A stretch of 58,640 nucleotides of DNA from an uncultured Clostridia bacterium. Lineage in GTDB: Bacteria; Bacillota; Clostridia; TANB77; CAG-508. A program made the position numbers and the translations under genes. The stretch lies in the NCBI GenBank assembly GCA_948805675.1, contig CAQIBN010000010.1, positions 1-58,640 on the forward strand, written 5' to 3'. This document shows positions 27,755-36,077 of the stretch, one piece after another. The notes beneath the pieces are model-generated. The model saw only the letters and a list, made by a program, of their open reading frames with translations. It was not told the origin of the DNA and made no database searches. The first letter of the stretch is position 1, and every line of letters begins with the position of its first letter.

Positions 27755-28825
27755 TGAAAAAAATATGCTTTGATATTAGCAGGTGGAAAAGGAAGTCGTT
27801 TATGGCCTATTAGTACAACTAATAAGCCAAAACAATATTTGAATTTATATTCTGATAATATAATGATAAATGAAACTATAAAAAGAATAGAAAATCTATT
27901 TGAATATGATAATGTTTTTGTAATAACAAGTATAGAACAAAAAGAACTTGCTGAAAGATATGTAGATTATAAAATACCTAGAGAAAATATTATTTATGAG
28001 CCTATGTCTAAAAGTACAGCAATGTGTATTTTTTATGCTTCTATTAAAATATTAAACCAAAAAGGAAATGGAACAATGACAATTTTATCTTCTGATCATT
28101 ATATAAGTCAACCAGAAAAACTGTTAAAAAATATTAAAGAAGGAATTAGTTTGGCGACTATAGATGAAAATTTGGTCACAATAGGAATAAAGCCTACATA
28201 TCCTGCAACTGGTTTTGGATATATTAAATACAATTATGAAGATAACCTAAAATGCAATATTGTAGAAGAATTTAAAGAAAAACCAGTATATAAAAAGGCA
28301 CAAGAATATTTAGAAAGTGGAAAGTATTATTGGAATAGTGGAATGTTTATATGGAAAATTTCTACTATATTAAATAATTTTCAAAAATTTTTACCACAAA
28401 TATATAGATATAAAGATGAAATAATAAATGGTTTTCGAAATAATACAAATATTTTGAAAGATGTATACCAAAAAGTCGAATCTATTTCTATTGATAAAGG
28501 AATACTTGAAAGGGCAAGTAATATAAAAATGATAAAAGGAGAATTTGAATGGCTTGACATAGGTAGTATTAATGATTTTTTTAAAATTCAAGAAAAAGAT
28601 CAAAATGCCAATACTATAAAAGGTAATTCTGTGATAGAAGATGTAGAACATTGTAATATATATAATAATGATAATAATATAATGATTGCAATTGTGGGAA
28701 CAAAAGGATTGAATATAGTAAAAAGTAACAACGTTTTACTTATAGCAGAACAAGAAAAGATGATAAAGTTACCAAATTTAATAAAAAAGATACAAGAAAA
28801 TAAGGAACTAGAAAAATATTTATAA
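27754..28825 (+). CDS. Mannose-1-phosphate guanylyltransferase-like enzyme, start frame broken at A7
   Basis: Nucleotidyltransferase making an NDP-sugar, probably GDP-mannose. About 356 residues: the activation loop LILAGGKGSRLWPIST, ISSDHYI-type metal site (TILSSDHYISQPE), GYIKYN, EFKEKP near 165, YYWNSGMFIW, and FEWLDIGS, all typical of the ManC family without the C-terminal isomerase domain. The natural start ATG 27754 is followed by seven A, and the conserved YALILAGG needs six; with seven the frame fails. A TTG at 27770 could start just before ILAGG. Transcriptional slippage on the A run or a recent indel would explain this. Confidence 0.8.
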
Positions 28826-28836
28826 GGAGAAAAATA

Positions 28837-29850
28837 ATGAAAACTAATAATTTTATGGAGGTTGTTAAAAAATATAATAGTAAAAAATATATTGAGAATT
28901 TAAAACAAAATGAATTAGTCATATATTCGCCAACATCAATTGAAAAAAATAATATATATAACAACCAATGCTTAATGGTTAATTGGCATGATATTACAAA
29001 AAATATTGATAAAATAGAAGAATTTATTAAAGAAAATAAAAACATAACAACAGTAATAAGTTATGGTGGAGGAAGTACAATTGATATTGGAAAATATATA
29101 GCATATAAATTGAATATTAATTTCACTTGTATTCCAACAATGTTATCAACAAATTCTTATGCAACAAATAAAGTTGCATTAATAAAAGAAAACAAAAAAG
29201 TAACTTTGGAAGCTAAAATTCCTGAAACAATAATAATTGATGATGAATTATTAAATTTATCAAAAGAAGAAAATATATATGGACTAGCTGATGTCTTTTC
29301 AATATATACGGCTCTGTATGACTGGAAAGTAGCTCAAAAAGATATAAACGAAAAAATTGATTACAATATATATAATATGGCAGAAAAATTATTACAAGAT
29401 GTAGTTGAGTTCGTAAACAACAATAAATTTGAAGATATAGTAAAAAATAATATTAAATTATTTGAATTTATCGGTATAGCAGGATATATAACTAATTTAT
29501 ATGGGACAGGAAGACCAGAAAGTGGCTCAGAACATATAATGGCAAAAGAAATAGAAAGAAGAATAAATGTACCACACGGAATGTCTGTTTCTATTGGGAT
29601 ATTGATTATGGGATTGATGCAAAATAGAGATATTTTAGAAATAGTAAAAGTTATTAAAAAATTAAATATTTTTGAGAAAGTTGATAAATATGGATTAAAT
29701 AAAGAGATAATTGAAAAAAGTTTTATAGATTTAAAATCAAGAGAAGATCGTTATAGTATAGTAAATAGATACGAAAATAAAATTGAAGAAAAACAAAAGA
29801 TTTTGAAAGAATTATATAGTATAATAGATGGAGAAATAGAATTATGTTAG
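28837..29850 (+). CDS. Iron-containing dehydrogenase, glycerol-1-phosphate dehydrogenase-like
   Basis: A 337-residue NAD(P)-dependent enzyme of the metal-dependent alcohol dehydrogenase/dehydroquinate synthase superfamily. It has the nucleotide-binding VISYGGGSTIDIGKYIA near residue 70, the strand CIPTMLSTNSYAT (as in glycerol-1-phosphate dehydrogenases), the metal-binding Asp of YGLADVFS, and His pairs in GSEHIMA and VPHGMSVSIG. In a glycan operon it could supply sn-glycerol-1-phosphate or a related alcohol phosphate; that is inference. It overlaps the next gene by 7 bases. Confidence 0.8.
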   Translation: MKTNNFMEVVKKYNSKKYIENLKQNELVIYSPTSIEKNNIYNNQCLMVNWHDITKNIDKIEEFIKENKNITTVISYGGGSTIDIGKYIAYKLNINFTCIPTMLSTNSYATNKVALIKENKKVTLEAKIPETIIIDDELLNLSKEENIYGLADVFSIYTALYDWKVAQKDINEKIDYNIYNMAEKLLQDVVEFVNNNKFEDIVKNNIKLFEFIGIAGYITNLYGTGRPESGSEHIMAKEIERRINVPHGMSVSIGILIMGLMQNRDILEIVKVIKKLNIFEKVDKYGLNKEIIEKSFIDLKSREDRYSIVNRYENKIEEKQKILKELYSIIDGEIELC

Positions 29851-31010
29851 TAATTAATGATTTTTTTGTAAGATATAAAGAAGCTGTATCAAATCAGATG
29901 GAATTGATTTCAAAAGCAAACAATGCTAAAATTATTTCGGCAACAAGATTTATGGGACAACAAGCTATGCAAAAAGAAGATATAAAAGATAATATTTATG
30001 TGTATTCGCCAATAAAATATATTTTTCAAGCAATAAAAGAAACATATAAAGCAAAAAAAGAAAGAGTTCATGTTTTTGAAGAAGAACCGTGTTTATGGAA
30101 GAGGTTTTTATTTAATAGAACAGGAAATCCGTTATACATATCAATGTATAGAAGACCAACAAAAAAGTATACAAAACATTTAAAAAAATATAAAAATTTG
30201 AAAAAGGTTTTTGTTGAATTACCACAACATAAACAATTATTGGTTGAGTATGGAATTGATGAAAAAAAGATTGAAGTTACACCAACGCCATCAAAAATTG
30301 AACGAAAGAAAAGTAATAAAGAATATAATCCTAATAATGTAAATATATTATTTGCCAGTTGGAATAACAAAGAAGGAAATGCGATAAGAGAAAGAGGATT
30401 AGAATATTTGTTAGAATTATTAAAAGAAAATCCAAATTATACTTTAACAATTCCATTAAGAGATAATGATACAAAGAATTTTAATGCAATTGCAAAAGAA
30501 AAGGGAGTATATGATAGAGTTAAATTATTAGAAATACATAATAATACTCAGACTTTGACACAATTATTTGATGATTCGGATTTTGTTGCATTTGTACCAC
30601 AGAAAAGAATAGTAAAAGATGTACCAAATTCGTTAATAGATGGGTTAGTAAGAGGAAAACCTGTAATAATATCAGATGTTATAGATTTTTCGCAAGAAGT
30701 AAACAAATATGGAATTGGGATAGTTGTGCCAGGTGGAGAAAAAGTAAAAAAATTAACTATTGATAAAGAAACATATATAAAGTTAAGTGAAAGAGCTTAT
30801 GAATATTCTGATAGAAACTCTAATGAGCATTACTTAAATATCATTCAAAATTCATATAATTTAAAGAAAAAAGAAAAGACTTTAAGAGATAGAATAAAAA
30901 TTGATTCTAAAAAATGTAATAGACAATTACTGCAAAAAGAAAATGAAATAAAAAGAGATGAGGTTGAAAAAGATGAAAATAGCGATAGTAAATACTTGGG
31001 CGATATCTAA
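29844..31010 (+). CDS. Glycosyltransferase, GT-B fold
   Basis: A 388-residue protein that fits GT4-type glycosyltransferases: an N-terminal acceptor domain containing VHVFEEEPCLW, a linker, and a C-terminal donor domain with VNILFASWNNKEG, DSDFVAFVPQKRIVKDVPNS and GLVRGKPVIISDV near 300, followed by a basic tail. It has no membrane segment and would act at the cytoplasmic face on a lipid-linked or nucleotide-sugar substrate. The start overlaps the dehydrogenase stop, and its 3' end overlaps the next gene, so the four central genes are translationally coupled. Confidence 0.75.
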   Translation: MLVINDFFVRYKEAVSNQMELISKANNAKIISATRFMGQQAMQKEDIKDNIYVYSPIKYIFQAIKETYKAKKERVHVFEEEPCLWKRFLFNRTGNPLYISMYRRPTKKYTKHLKKYKNLKKVFVELPQHKQLLVEYGIDEKKIEVTPTPSKIERKKSNKEYNPNNVNILFASWNNKEGNAIRERGLEYLLELLKENPNYTLTIPLRDNDTKNFNAIAKEKGVYDRVKLLEIHNNTQTLTQLFDDSDFVAFVPQKRIVKDVPNSLIDGLVRGKPVIISDVIDFSQEVNKYGIGIVVPGGEKVKKLTIDKETYIKLSERAYEYSDRNSNEHYLNIIQNSYNLKKKEKTLRDRIKIDSKKCNRQLLQKENEIKRDEVEKDENSDSKYLGDI

Positions 31011-32115
31011 AAAAGCAGTTGGTGGTACAGAAAGATTTGTAATGGATCTTGCAAAAGCTTTTATAGATAACGGAAATGAAGTTGATGTATATATGTTTTC
31101 AGGAAATACACATAGAGAAGATGGTGTGAATTATATAAATATAGATTTGTTTAATATAAAAGGCGAAGCAGATGAATATATAGTACAAGAAGCTTTTGGG
31201 AATTTTGAAACAGATAAATCATATTCAAATTTAGCAAAAAAACTTGAAAATAAAATTAATATGGAAAAATATGATTTTATACAATTAAATTCCTTATTAT
31301 TTTTGGAAGCTTGGAAGGACAAAAAAAGAATATTCACAATACATACAAATCCTTTTGAATATATTCTTGCTTGGGGAGAAAAGTCATTTGAGAAAGTTAT
31401 TAGTATAATGAAAAAATACAAAGAAGATGATAAAACAATATTTGTAGCACCATCAAAATTTTATGCTAATGAATATAGTAAATTGACTGAATGTAAAATA
31501 AATTTTATTCCTCATGCAATAGATAAAAAAAGATTAAAAACAGATAAAACTAATGAAGAAATTTGTGAACAATATAATATAAATAAGAATAAAATAAAAA
31601 TAATTGTTCCACAAAGACTAGAACCAAATCAAAAACAACCACAATTATTGCTTGACGCTTGTTGTTTAATGGGAGATGATGAAAAAGAAAAAATTGAAAT
31701 TATTTATACTGGATTAGATAAACAATATGAAAAATTTGTTGATTCATTAAAAGAACAAGCAAGTAAAAATAATATAACTATAAAAATAATAAGATTTGAT
31801 TATATGTCAGAAGTATACAAAATTGCTGATATATCTGTATTACCAAGTAAATCAGAAAGTTTTGGATATTCTGCATTAGAATCACTATCGTTGGGGGTAT
31901 ATACAATATTAAATAATATACCAACATTTAAGGAATTAGCTAAAGAAAACGATTATAATTATATATTTAAGAATGATAGTGAAGAATTAAAAAATAAAAT
32001 ATTAGAAACTATAAAAAATAAAGAATTTATAGAAAGACAAGAACCGCCTAAAGAATGGCAGAGGCAATATGATATAAATACATTTGAAAATTCATATATT
32101 GATATGATAAAATAA
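30973..32115 (+). CDS. Glycosyltransferase family 4
   Basis: A 380-residue GT4 enzyme: N-terminal VNTWAISKKAVGGTERFVMD (the glycine-rich acceptor loop typical of GT4), VAPSKFYANEYSK, IPHAIDKKRLK, and the donor-site segment ISVLPSKSESFGYSALESLS with the E-x7-E motif. The start at 30973 (MKIAIVNTW) is preferred over 30958, with GAGGTTG upstream; it lies inside the 3' end of the previous gene. It probably extends the same glycan as the preceding transferase. Confidence 0.88.
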   Translation: MKIAIVNTWAISKKAVGGTERFVMDLAKAFIDNGNEVDVYMFSGNTHREDGVNYINIDLFNIKGEADEYIVQEAFGNFETDKSYSNLAKKLENKINMEKYDFIQLNSLLFLEAWKDKKRIFTIHTNPFEYILAWGEKSFEKVISIMKKYKEDDKTIFVAPSKFYANEYSKLTECKINFIPHAIDKKRLKTDKTNEEICEQYNINKNKIKIIVPQRLEPNQKQPQLLLDACCLMGDDEKEKIEIIYTGLDKQYEKFVDSLKEQASKNNITIKIIRFDYMSEVYKIADISVLPSKSESFGYSALESLSLGVYTILNNIPTFKELAKENDYNYIFKNDSEELKNKILETIKNKEFIERQEPPKEWQRQYDINTFENSYIDMIK

Positions 32116-32137
32116 TAAATTTTACAAGGAGATAAAA

Positions 32138-32632
32138 ATGGAATTAAGAGATTTGTATGATGAAAATAAAAAACTAACAGGAGAAACGATTTACAAAGGA
32201 CAAGATGTACCTAAAGGATGTTATTATATTACAGTAGTAATTTTTATACAGAATAATAAAAATGAATTTTTACTTCAAAAAAGAGTAAAAAAGAAAGATG
32301 GAAAGTGGGCTACTACAGGAGGACACCCTGTATCAGGAGAAACAAGCAAACAAGGTATTATAACTGAAATTAAAGAAGAACTAGGTATTGATGTAGTAGA
32401 AGAAAATGTGAAATTATTTAAAACAATTAAAACAGAAGATGATTTTGTAGATATTTATTATTTACAAGCAGATATAGATATAAAAGAAATAAAAATTCAA
32501 AAAGAAGAAGTAGAAGATGTGAAATGGGCAACTATAGAGGAAATACAAAAAATGATACAACAAGAAATTTTTTCCGAAAGCCATAAAGCTTTCTTTGAGG
32601 ATTGCTTAAAATATTTGAATGCTAATAAATAA
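32138..32632 (+). CDS. NUDIX hydrolase
   Basis: A 164-residue pyrophosphohydrolase with a Nudix box: GGHPVSGETSKQGIITEIKE followed by ELGI, matching Gx5Ex7REUxEEL except that Thr-Glu-Ile replaces the usual Arg-Glu. The family members closest in layout (ELRDLYDENKKLTGETI at the start) are isopentenyl-diphosphate isomerase-like or sugar-nucleotide Nudix proteins. It sits 20 bases behind the glycosyltransferase, so it may be part of the operon. Substrate unknown. Confidence 0.85.
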   Translation: MELRDLYDENKKLTGETIYKGQDVPKGCYYITVVIFIQNNKNEFLLQKRVKKKDGKWATTGGHPVSGETSKQGIITEIKEELGIDVVEENVKLFKTIKTEDDFVDIYYLQADIDIKEIKIQKEEVEDVKWATIEEIQKMIQQEIFSESHKAFFEDCLKYLNANK

Positions 32633-32677
32633 TAGAAAGAGCAAAATATGGAAGTCTAGTAGAGGAGAAAATAAAAA

Positions 32678-33289
32678 TTGAAAAAATCTATAATATTTGA
32701 TTTAGATGGTACACTATGGAATACATCAAGGGAAATAGAACAAGTTTGGAAAGATGTTGCTCAAAATTATAATATTAAAGTTAATGCAGATACAATTAGG
32801 AAAATAATGGGTTATACTAAAAGCGAAATAACTGAATACTTATTTAATGGTAATAGTAAAGAAGGAAATGAGTTTATTACCAAATGTCAAAAAAAAGAAA
32901 ACGAATATTTAATGAAAAACGGTGGTCATATTTATGAAAATACATTAGAAACTATAAAAAAATTATCATTAAATTATGATTTGTATATTGTAAGCAATTG
33001 TCAGTCAGGATATATAGAAACATTTTTAAAGTATTATGATATTGAAAAATATTTTAAAGATTACGAATGTTCAGGAAATACTGGTTTGAGTAAAGAGAAA
33101 AATATCAAGAAAGTATTAGAAAGAAATAATATTTCAAAATCTGTATATGTTGGGGATACTATAAAAGATTTTGAATCAGCAAATAAAAATGGATTACTTT
33201 TTATTTGGGCAGAGTATGGATTTGGAAAGTGTGATAAATTTTATAAAAAAATTAATGATATTGGTGAATTAATAAATTTAGAAATCTAA
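32678..33289 (+). CDS. HAD-family phosphatase in the glycan operon
   Basis: A 203-residue HAD hydrolase: motif I IIFDLDGTLWNT, helical cap, motif II YIVSNCQSG, motif III Lys region, and motif IV VYVGDTIKDFESA. It starts at TTG 32678 behind GAGGAG. Given the operon it may dephosphorylate a sugar or polyol phosphate intermediate. It is distinct from the HAD proteins at 10500 and 33698. Confidence 0.85.
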   Translation: MKKSIIFDLDGTLWNTSREIEQVWKDVAQNYNIKVNADTIRKIMGYTKSEITEYLFNGNSKEGNEFITKCQKKENEYLMKNGGHIYENTLETIKKLSLNYDLYIVSNCQSGYIETFLKYYDIEKYFKDYECSGNTGLSKEKNIKKVLERNNISKSVYVGDTIKDFESANKNGLLFIWAEYGFGKCDKFYKKINDIGELINLEI

Positions 33290-33429
33290 AAGATATTTCT
33301 AGAAATAATTGCAGCGACGTTATTGTTGCAATTGAGTTAATCACATTATCTGTATGTTAAGTTTTTATTTGAAAAATATTGAATTTCTAAATTTATTATA
33401 ATATAATTTATGTTAGTAAAATGAAATAT

Positions 33430-33457
33430 TGCGAACAATGTTCACAAATTGTTCGCA
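33430..33457. repeat. TGCGAACAAT palindrome
   Basis: TGCGAACAAT and ATTGTTCGCA form a 10-bp inverted repeat with an 8-base centre containing GTTC. It could be an operator or a hairpin. A GCGAACAAA motif also appears downstream of secA (about 25660) and a TGTTCGCAAA motif at about 34494. Confidence 0.5.
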
Positions 33458-33528
33458 GGAGAATAATACTGATAATAAAATAAATACCATATATACTATA
33501 TATACGGATAATACTAAAGGGGACAGAA

Positions 33529-33572
33529 CTTGTGGAAGTGGGAAGAAGTATAAGAATTGTTGCGGAAAATAG
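33529..33572 (+). repeat. Detached secA tail, probable internal attachment site
   Basis: Reads CGSGKKYKNCCGK and a stop, with no secA body before it. Same orientation as the secA 3' end, with several silent differences. It separates the glycan island from the following segment. Confidence 0.65.
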
Positions 33573-33610
33573 CCAATTACAAGGTTTTGCAGGTAGGAGT
33601 GAAAACGCAA

Positions 33611-33655
33611 CTGTCAGCATTTTGTCATCATAAATTTTAAGTTGCTGACAGTTTT
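33611..33655 (+). terminator. Terminator-like repeat, copy 1
   Basis: CTGTCAGCA pairs with TGCTGACAG followed by TTTTT. A similar 50-base unit is at 35948-35999 and a partial one near 35480. Confidence 0.55.
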
Positions 33656-33697
33656 TAAATAGATTATAAAAATAAATCGACAAAAGTAGAGGTAAAT

Positions 33698-34327
33698 ATG
33701 ATAAAAAATATAATTTTTGATTTGGGTAATGTAATTGTGCAAAATCCAGATATAAATATAGTAAATAAATTTTTTAAAAAAGAAAAAGATGCAATAAATT
33801 TTAATGAATATATATTTAAGTCAGAATTTTGGAAACTAATGGACTTAGGAAAAATGAATAACATAAAAATAGCAAATACTATAAAAGAAGAGAAACTTGT
33901 AGATGTAACAAACTATGATGAAGTTGAAAGTTTTATGCTAAATTGGTTTACTAAATGTAATGTAAATTTTAAAACAATGGAAATAGGAAAGAGGTTAAAA
34001 CAAAAAGGTTATAACATATATATTTTGTCAAATATGTCAAAAGCTACTTTTGAATATTTTTCTAAAAAATATGAATTTTTTACTATGGTAGATGGAGCAA
34101 TTGTGTCTGCATATGAAGGAATAAAGAAACCAGATTCAAAAATATTTGAATTACTATTAGAGAGATATTCTTTAAATGCCAAAGAATGTTTACTAATTGA
34201 TGATGACGATACTAATAAAACTTTAGAAGTTGCAAATTTTATTGGAATAAATGGAAGAAGAGTCAATTCTAATGATTCAGATGATGTAATAGAACTTTTA
34301 AAAGAAAACAATATAGAAATCAGGTGA
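33698..34327 (+). CDS. HAD-family hydrolase (YihX-like)
   Basis: A 209-residue HAD protein with motif I IIFDLGNVIVQ (the second acidic residue of the DxD pair is Asn, as in many YihX/epoxide-hydrolase-like members), motif II YILSNMSK, KKPDSKIFE as motif III, and LIDDDDTNKTLEVA as motif IV. The 3' quarter is duplicated in decayed form at 38846-39020. It lies between the second and third copies of the secA tail, i.e. in the small second island. Confidence 0.8.
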   Translation: MIKNIIFDLGNVIVQNPDINIVNKFFKKEKDAINFNEYIFKSEFWKLMDLGKMNNIKIANTIKEEKLVDVTNYDEVESFMLNWFTKCNVNFKTMEIGKRLKQKGYNIYILSNMSKATFEYFSKKYEFFTMVDGAIVSAYEGIKKPDSKIFELLLERYSLNAKECLLIDDDDTNKTLEVANFIGINGRRVNSNDSDDVIELLKENNIEIR

Positions 34328-34520
34328 ACCCTACCAATAAGTGGGAGCTGTAAAATTGATGGTAAAGATTTAGGTCTTTACTATTTTTATATGTAAGATG
34401 AATTTATGGCATAGTAAATATCTAATATTACAAATTTTGAAAAAGTACTATAAAAAGATTGAATATTTAATGCATATATGATACGATACAAATGTTCGCA
34501 AAAATAAAAAGGAGGTTTTC

Positions 34521-35470
34521 ATGATAGATAATGAAAAAGGAGATATTATAATATATCAAACAGATGATGGATTAACAAAAATAGATGTTAAAGTTCAGAA
34601 TGAAACAGTATGGTTATCTCAACAACAAATGGCAGAATTGTTTAGTACATCAAGAACGAACATTATTGAACATATAAATAATATTTATTTAGAAGAAGAA
34701 CTAGATAGAAATTCAACATGTCAGAATTTCCGACAAGTTCGAAAAGAAGGAAATAGAAATGTTTCAAGAGAAATTCCTTTTTTAGAAAATGGGCAACAGA
34801 AAGATTAAAAGAATATATGATAAAAGGCTTCACTATGGATGATGAAAGACTTAAAGGAAATGGTGGAGGTAATTATTGGAAAGAATTACTTGCTAGAATT
34901 AAGGATATTAGATCATCAGAAAAAGTACTTTATAGACAAGTTCTTGATTTATATGCAACAGCAGTAGATTATAATCCAAAAGATGAAAAGTCAATTGAAT
35001 TTTTTAAAATTGTTCAAAATAAATTACATTATGCAACTCATGGACATACTGCTTCAGAAGTAATATATGAAAGAGCAGATTCTGAAAAGCCATTTATGGA
35101 ATTAACAACTTTTAAGGGAGATATTCCAGTATTAAGTGATGTAATGATTGCTAAAAATTATTTAAGCGAAGAAGAATTAAAAGTTTTAAATAACTTAGTA
35201 TCAGGATATTTTGACTTTGCTGAGATCCAAGCAATAAGGCATAATCCAATGTATATGGAAGATTATATTAAGTAATTAGATATGATACTTTCTTCTACAG
35301 GTGAAAAATTGTTAATTGGTGCAGGAAGTATTAGTCATAATCAAGCGATTGAAAAAGCAAAATCAGAATATAAAAAATATCAAGTTAAAACTATTAGTCC
35401 TGTTGAAAAAGAATATTTAAAGGCACTAAAAGAAATAAATAGCAAGATTAAAAAGGAAGATAAAAAATAA
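34521..35470 (+). pseudogene. RhuM-family protein, decayed
   Basis: Three pieces of one virulence-protein-RhuM homologue. The first (34521-34808) has VWLSQQQMAELFSTSRTNI and VRKEGNRNVSREI. Then about 25 residues of the family are missing and the frame shifts. The second (to 35275) has FTMDDERLKGNGGG, YATAVDYNPKDEKS and HTASEVIYERADSEK. An in-frame TAA then precedes the third piece (LDMILSSTGEKLLIGAGSIS). With deletion, frameshift and stop, this is inactive. GGAGG still precedes its start. RhuM proteins are common island cargo of uncertain role. Confidence 0.85.
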
Positions 35471-35578
35471 AAAAAGATAACATTGTTAGCAATTTGTCAT
35501 CATCGAGTAACTTTTGATAAAAGATAAGAAATGTTAATAAAAGTAAAGAAAAGTCAAAAAGTTTTTTATTTTTGAGAG

Positions 35579-35628
35579 CTTGTGGAAGTGGTAAAAAGTA
35601 TAAGAATTGTTGTGGAAAGAACGCTTAA
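35579..35628 (+). repeat. Detached secA tail, probable right attachment site
   Basis: Reads CGSGKKYKNCCGKNA and stop, ending with the same KNA as the present secA. It may be the original 3' end of secA, displaced by insertion of the islands. Same orientation as secA. Confidence 0.7.
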
Positions 35629-35731
35629 TATCAATGCTTTGAAGAATTTTGTTAAAATGAAAAAATGGTGCCAAAGAAATAGTTTGTCATCCAAAATATA
35701 AAATAAAAGCTGAAGTATACTGAAAAAAAGG

Positions 35732-35781
35732 AGTGTCACCAAAATTTTAAAATGGTACCATTTTAAAATTTTGGTGACACT
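35732..35781. terminator. Perfect 50-base palindrome
   Basis: AGTGTCACCAAAATTTTAAA and on to a GGTACC centre, with 25-base arms that match exactly; TTCTTTTTTA follows. Probably a strong terminator, or a mobile miniature hairpin. Confidence 0.65.
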
Positions 35782-35947
35782 TCTTTTTTATTATGTTTTA
35801 ATATTTACAAATGATATAAAATAAATATATAAAAAATTAAGGAGTAAAGTATGGGAAAAATTAATGTAAGAAAAATAAGAATTAATTTTTATACTTAAGC
35901 TATTGTGTAAAAAGGAAAAATAAGATATTATAAATAGAAATATAACA

Positions 35948-35999
35948 TTGTCAGCAATCTGTTATACTAAATTTTAAGTTGCTGATAGTTTTTAAATAG
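35948..35999 (+). repeat. Terminator-like repeat, copy 2
   Basis: TTGTCAGCAA to TTGCTGATAGTTTTTAAATAG, closely similar to 33611-33661. The direct copies suggest past duplication within the island region. Confidence 0.5.
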
Positions 36000-36077
36000 A
36001 ATTATTTTAAATTAAATAAAAAATAAGCGATTAATTTTTATAATAGTATAAAATGAAAAAGTTTTGGAGGAATTATA

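Larger units (their letters stand above)
33290..33697. other. Gap at the island junction
   Basis: Contains the GCGAACAAT hairpin (33430-33457), the second copy of the secA tail (33529-33572) and a terminator-like repeat (33611-33655). No gene is supported. Confidence 0.55.
35471..36077. other. Gap with third secA tail, a palindrome and a repeat
   Basis: Holds the third secA tail (35579-35628), a perfect palindrome (35732-35781), a 15-residue ORF at 35851 behind AAGGAG that is probably a remnant, and a terminator-like repeat (35948-35999). Confidence 0.5.

Noticed and set aside
33500..33530. A third REP-like repeat (AAGGGGACAGAACTTGTGG)
   Set aside because: The resemblance to the repeats at 16807 and 17069 covers only a few bases; the right part belongs to the secA tail copy.
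35851..35898. 15-residue ORF behind AAGGAG
   Set aside because: It has a possible site but lies in decayed island DNA with no hairpin or neighbour that suggests function; probably a remnant.
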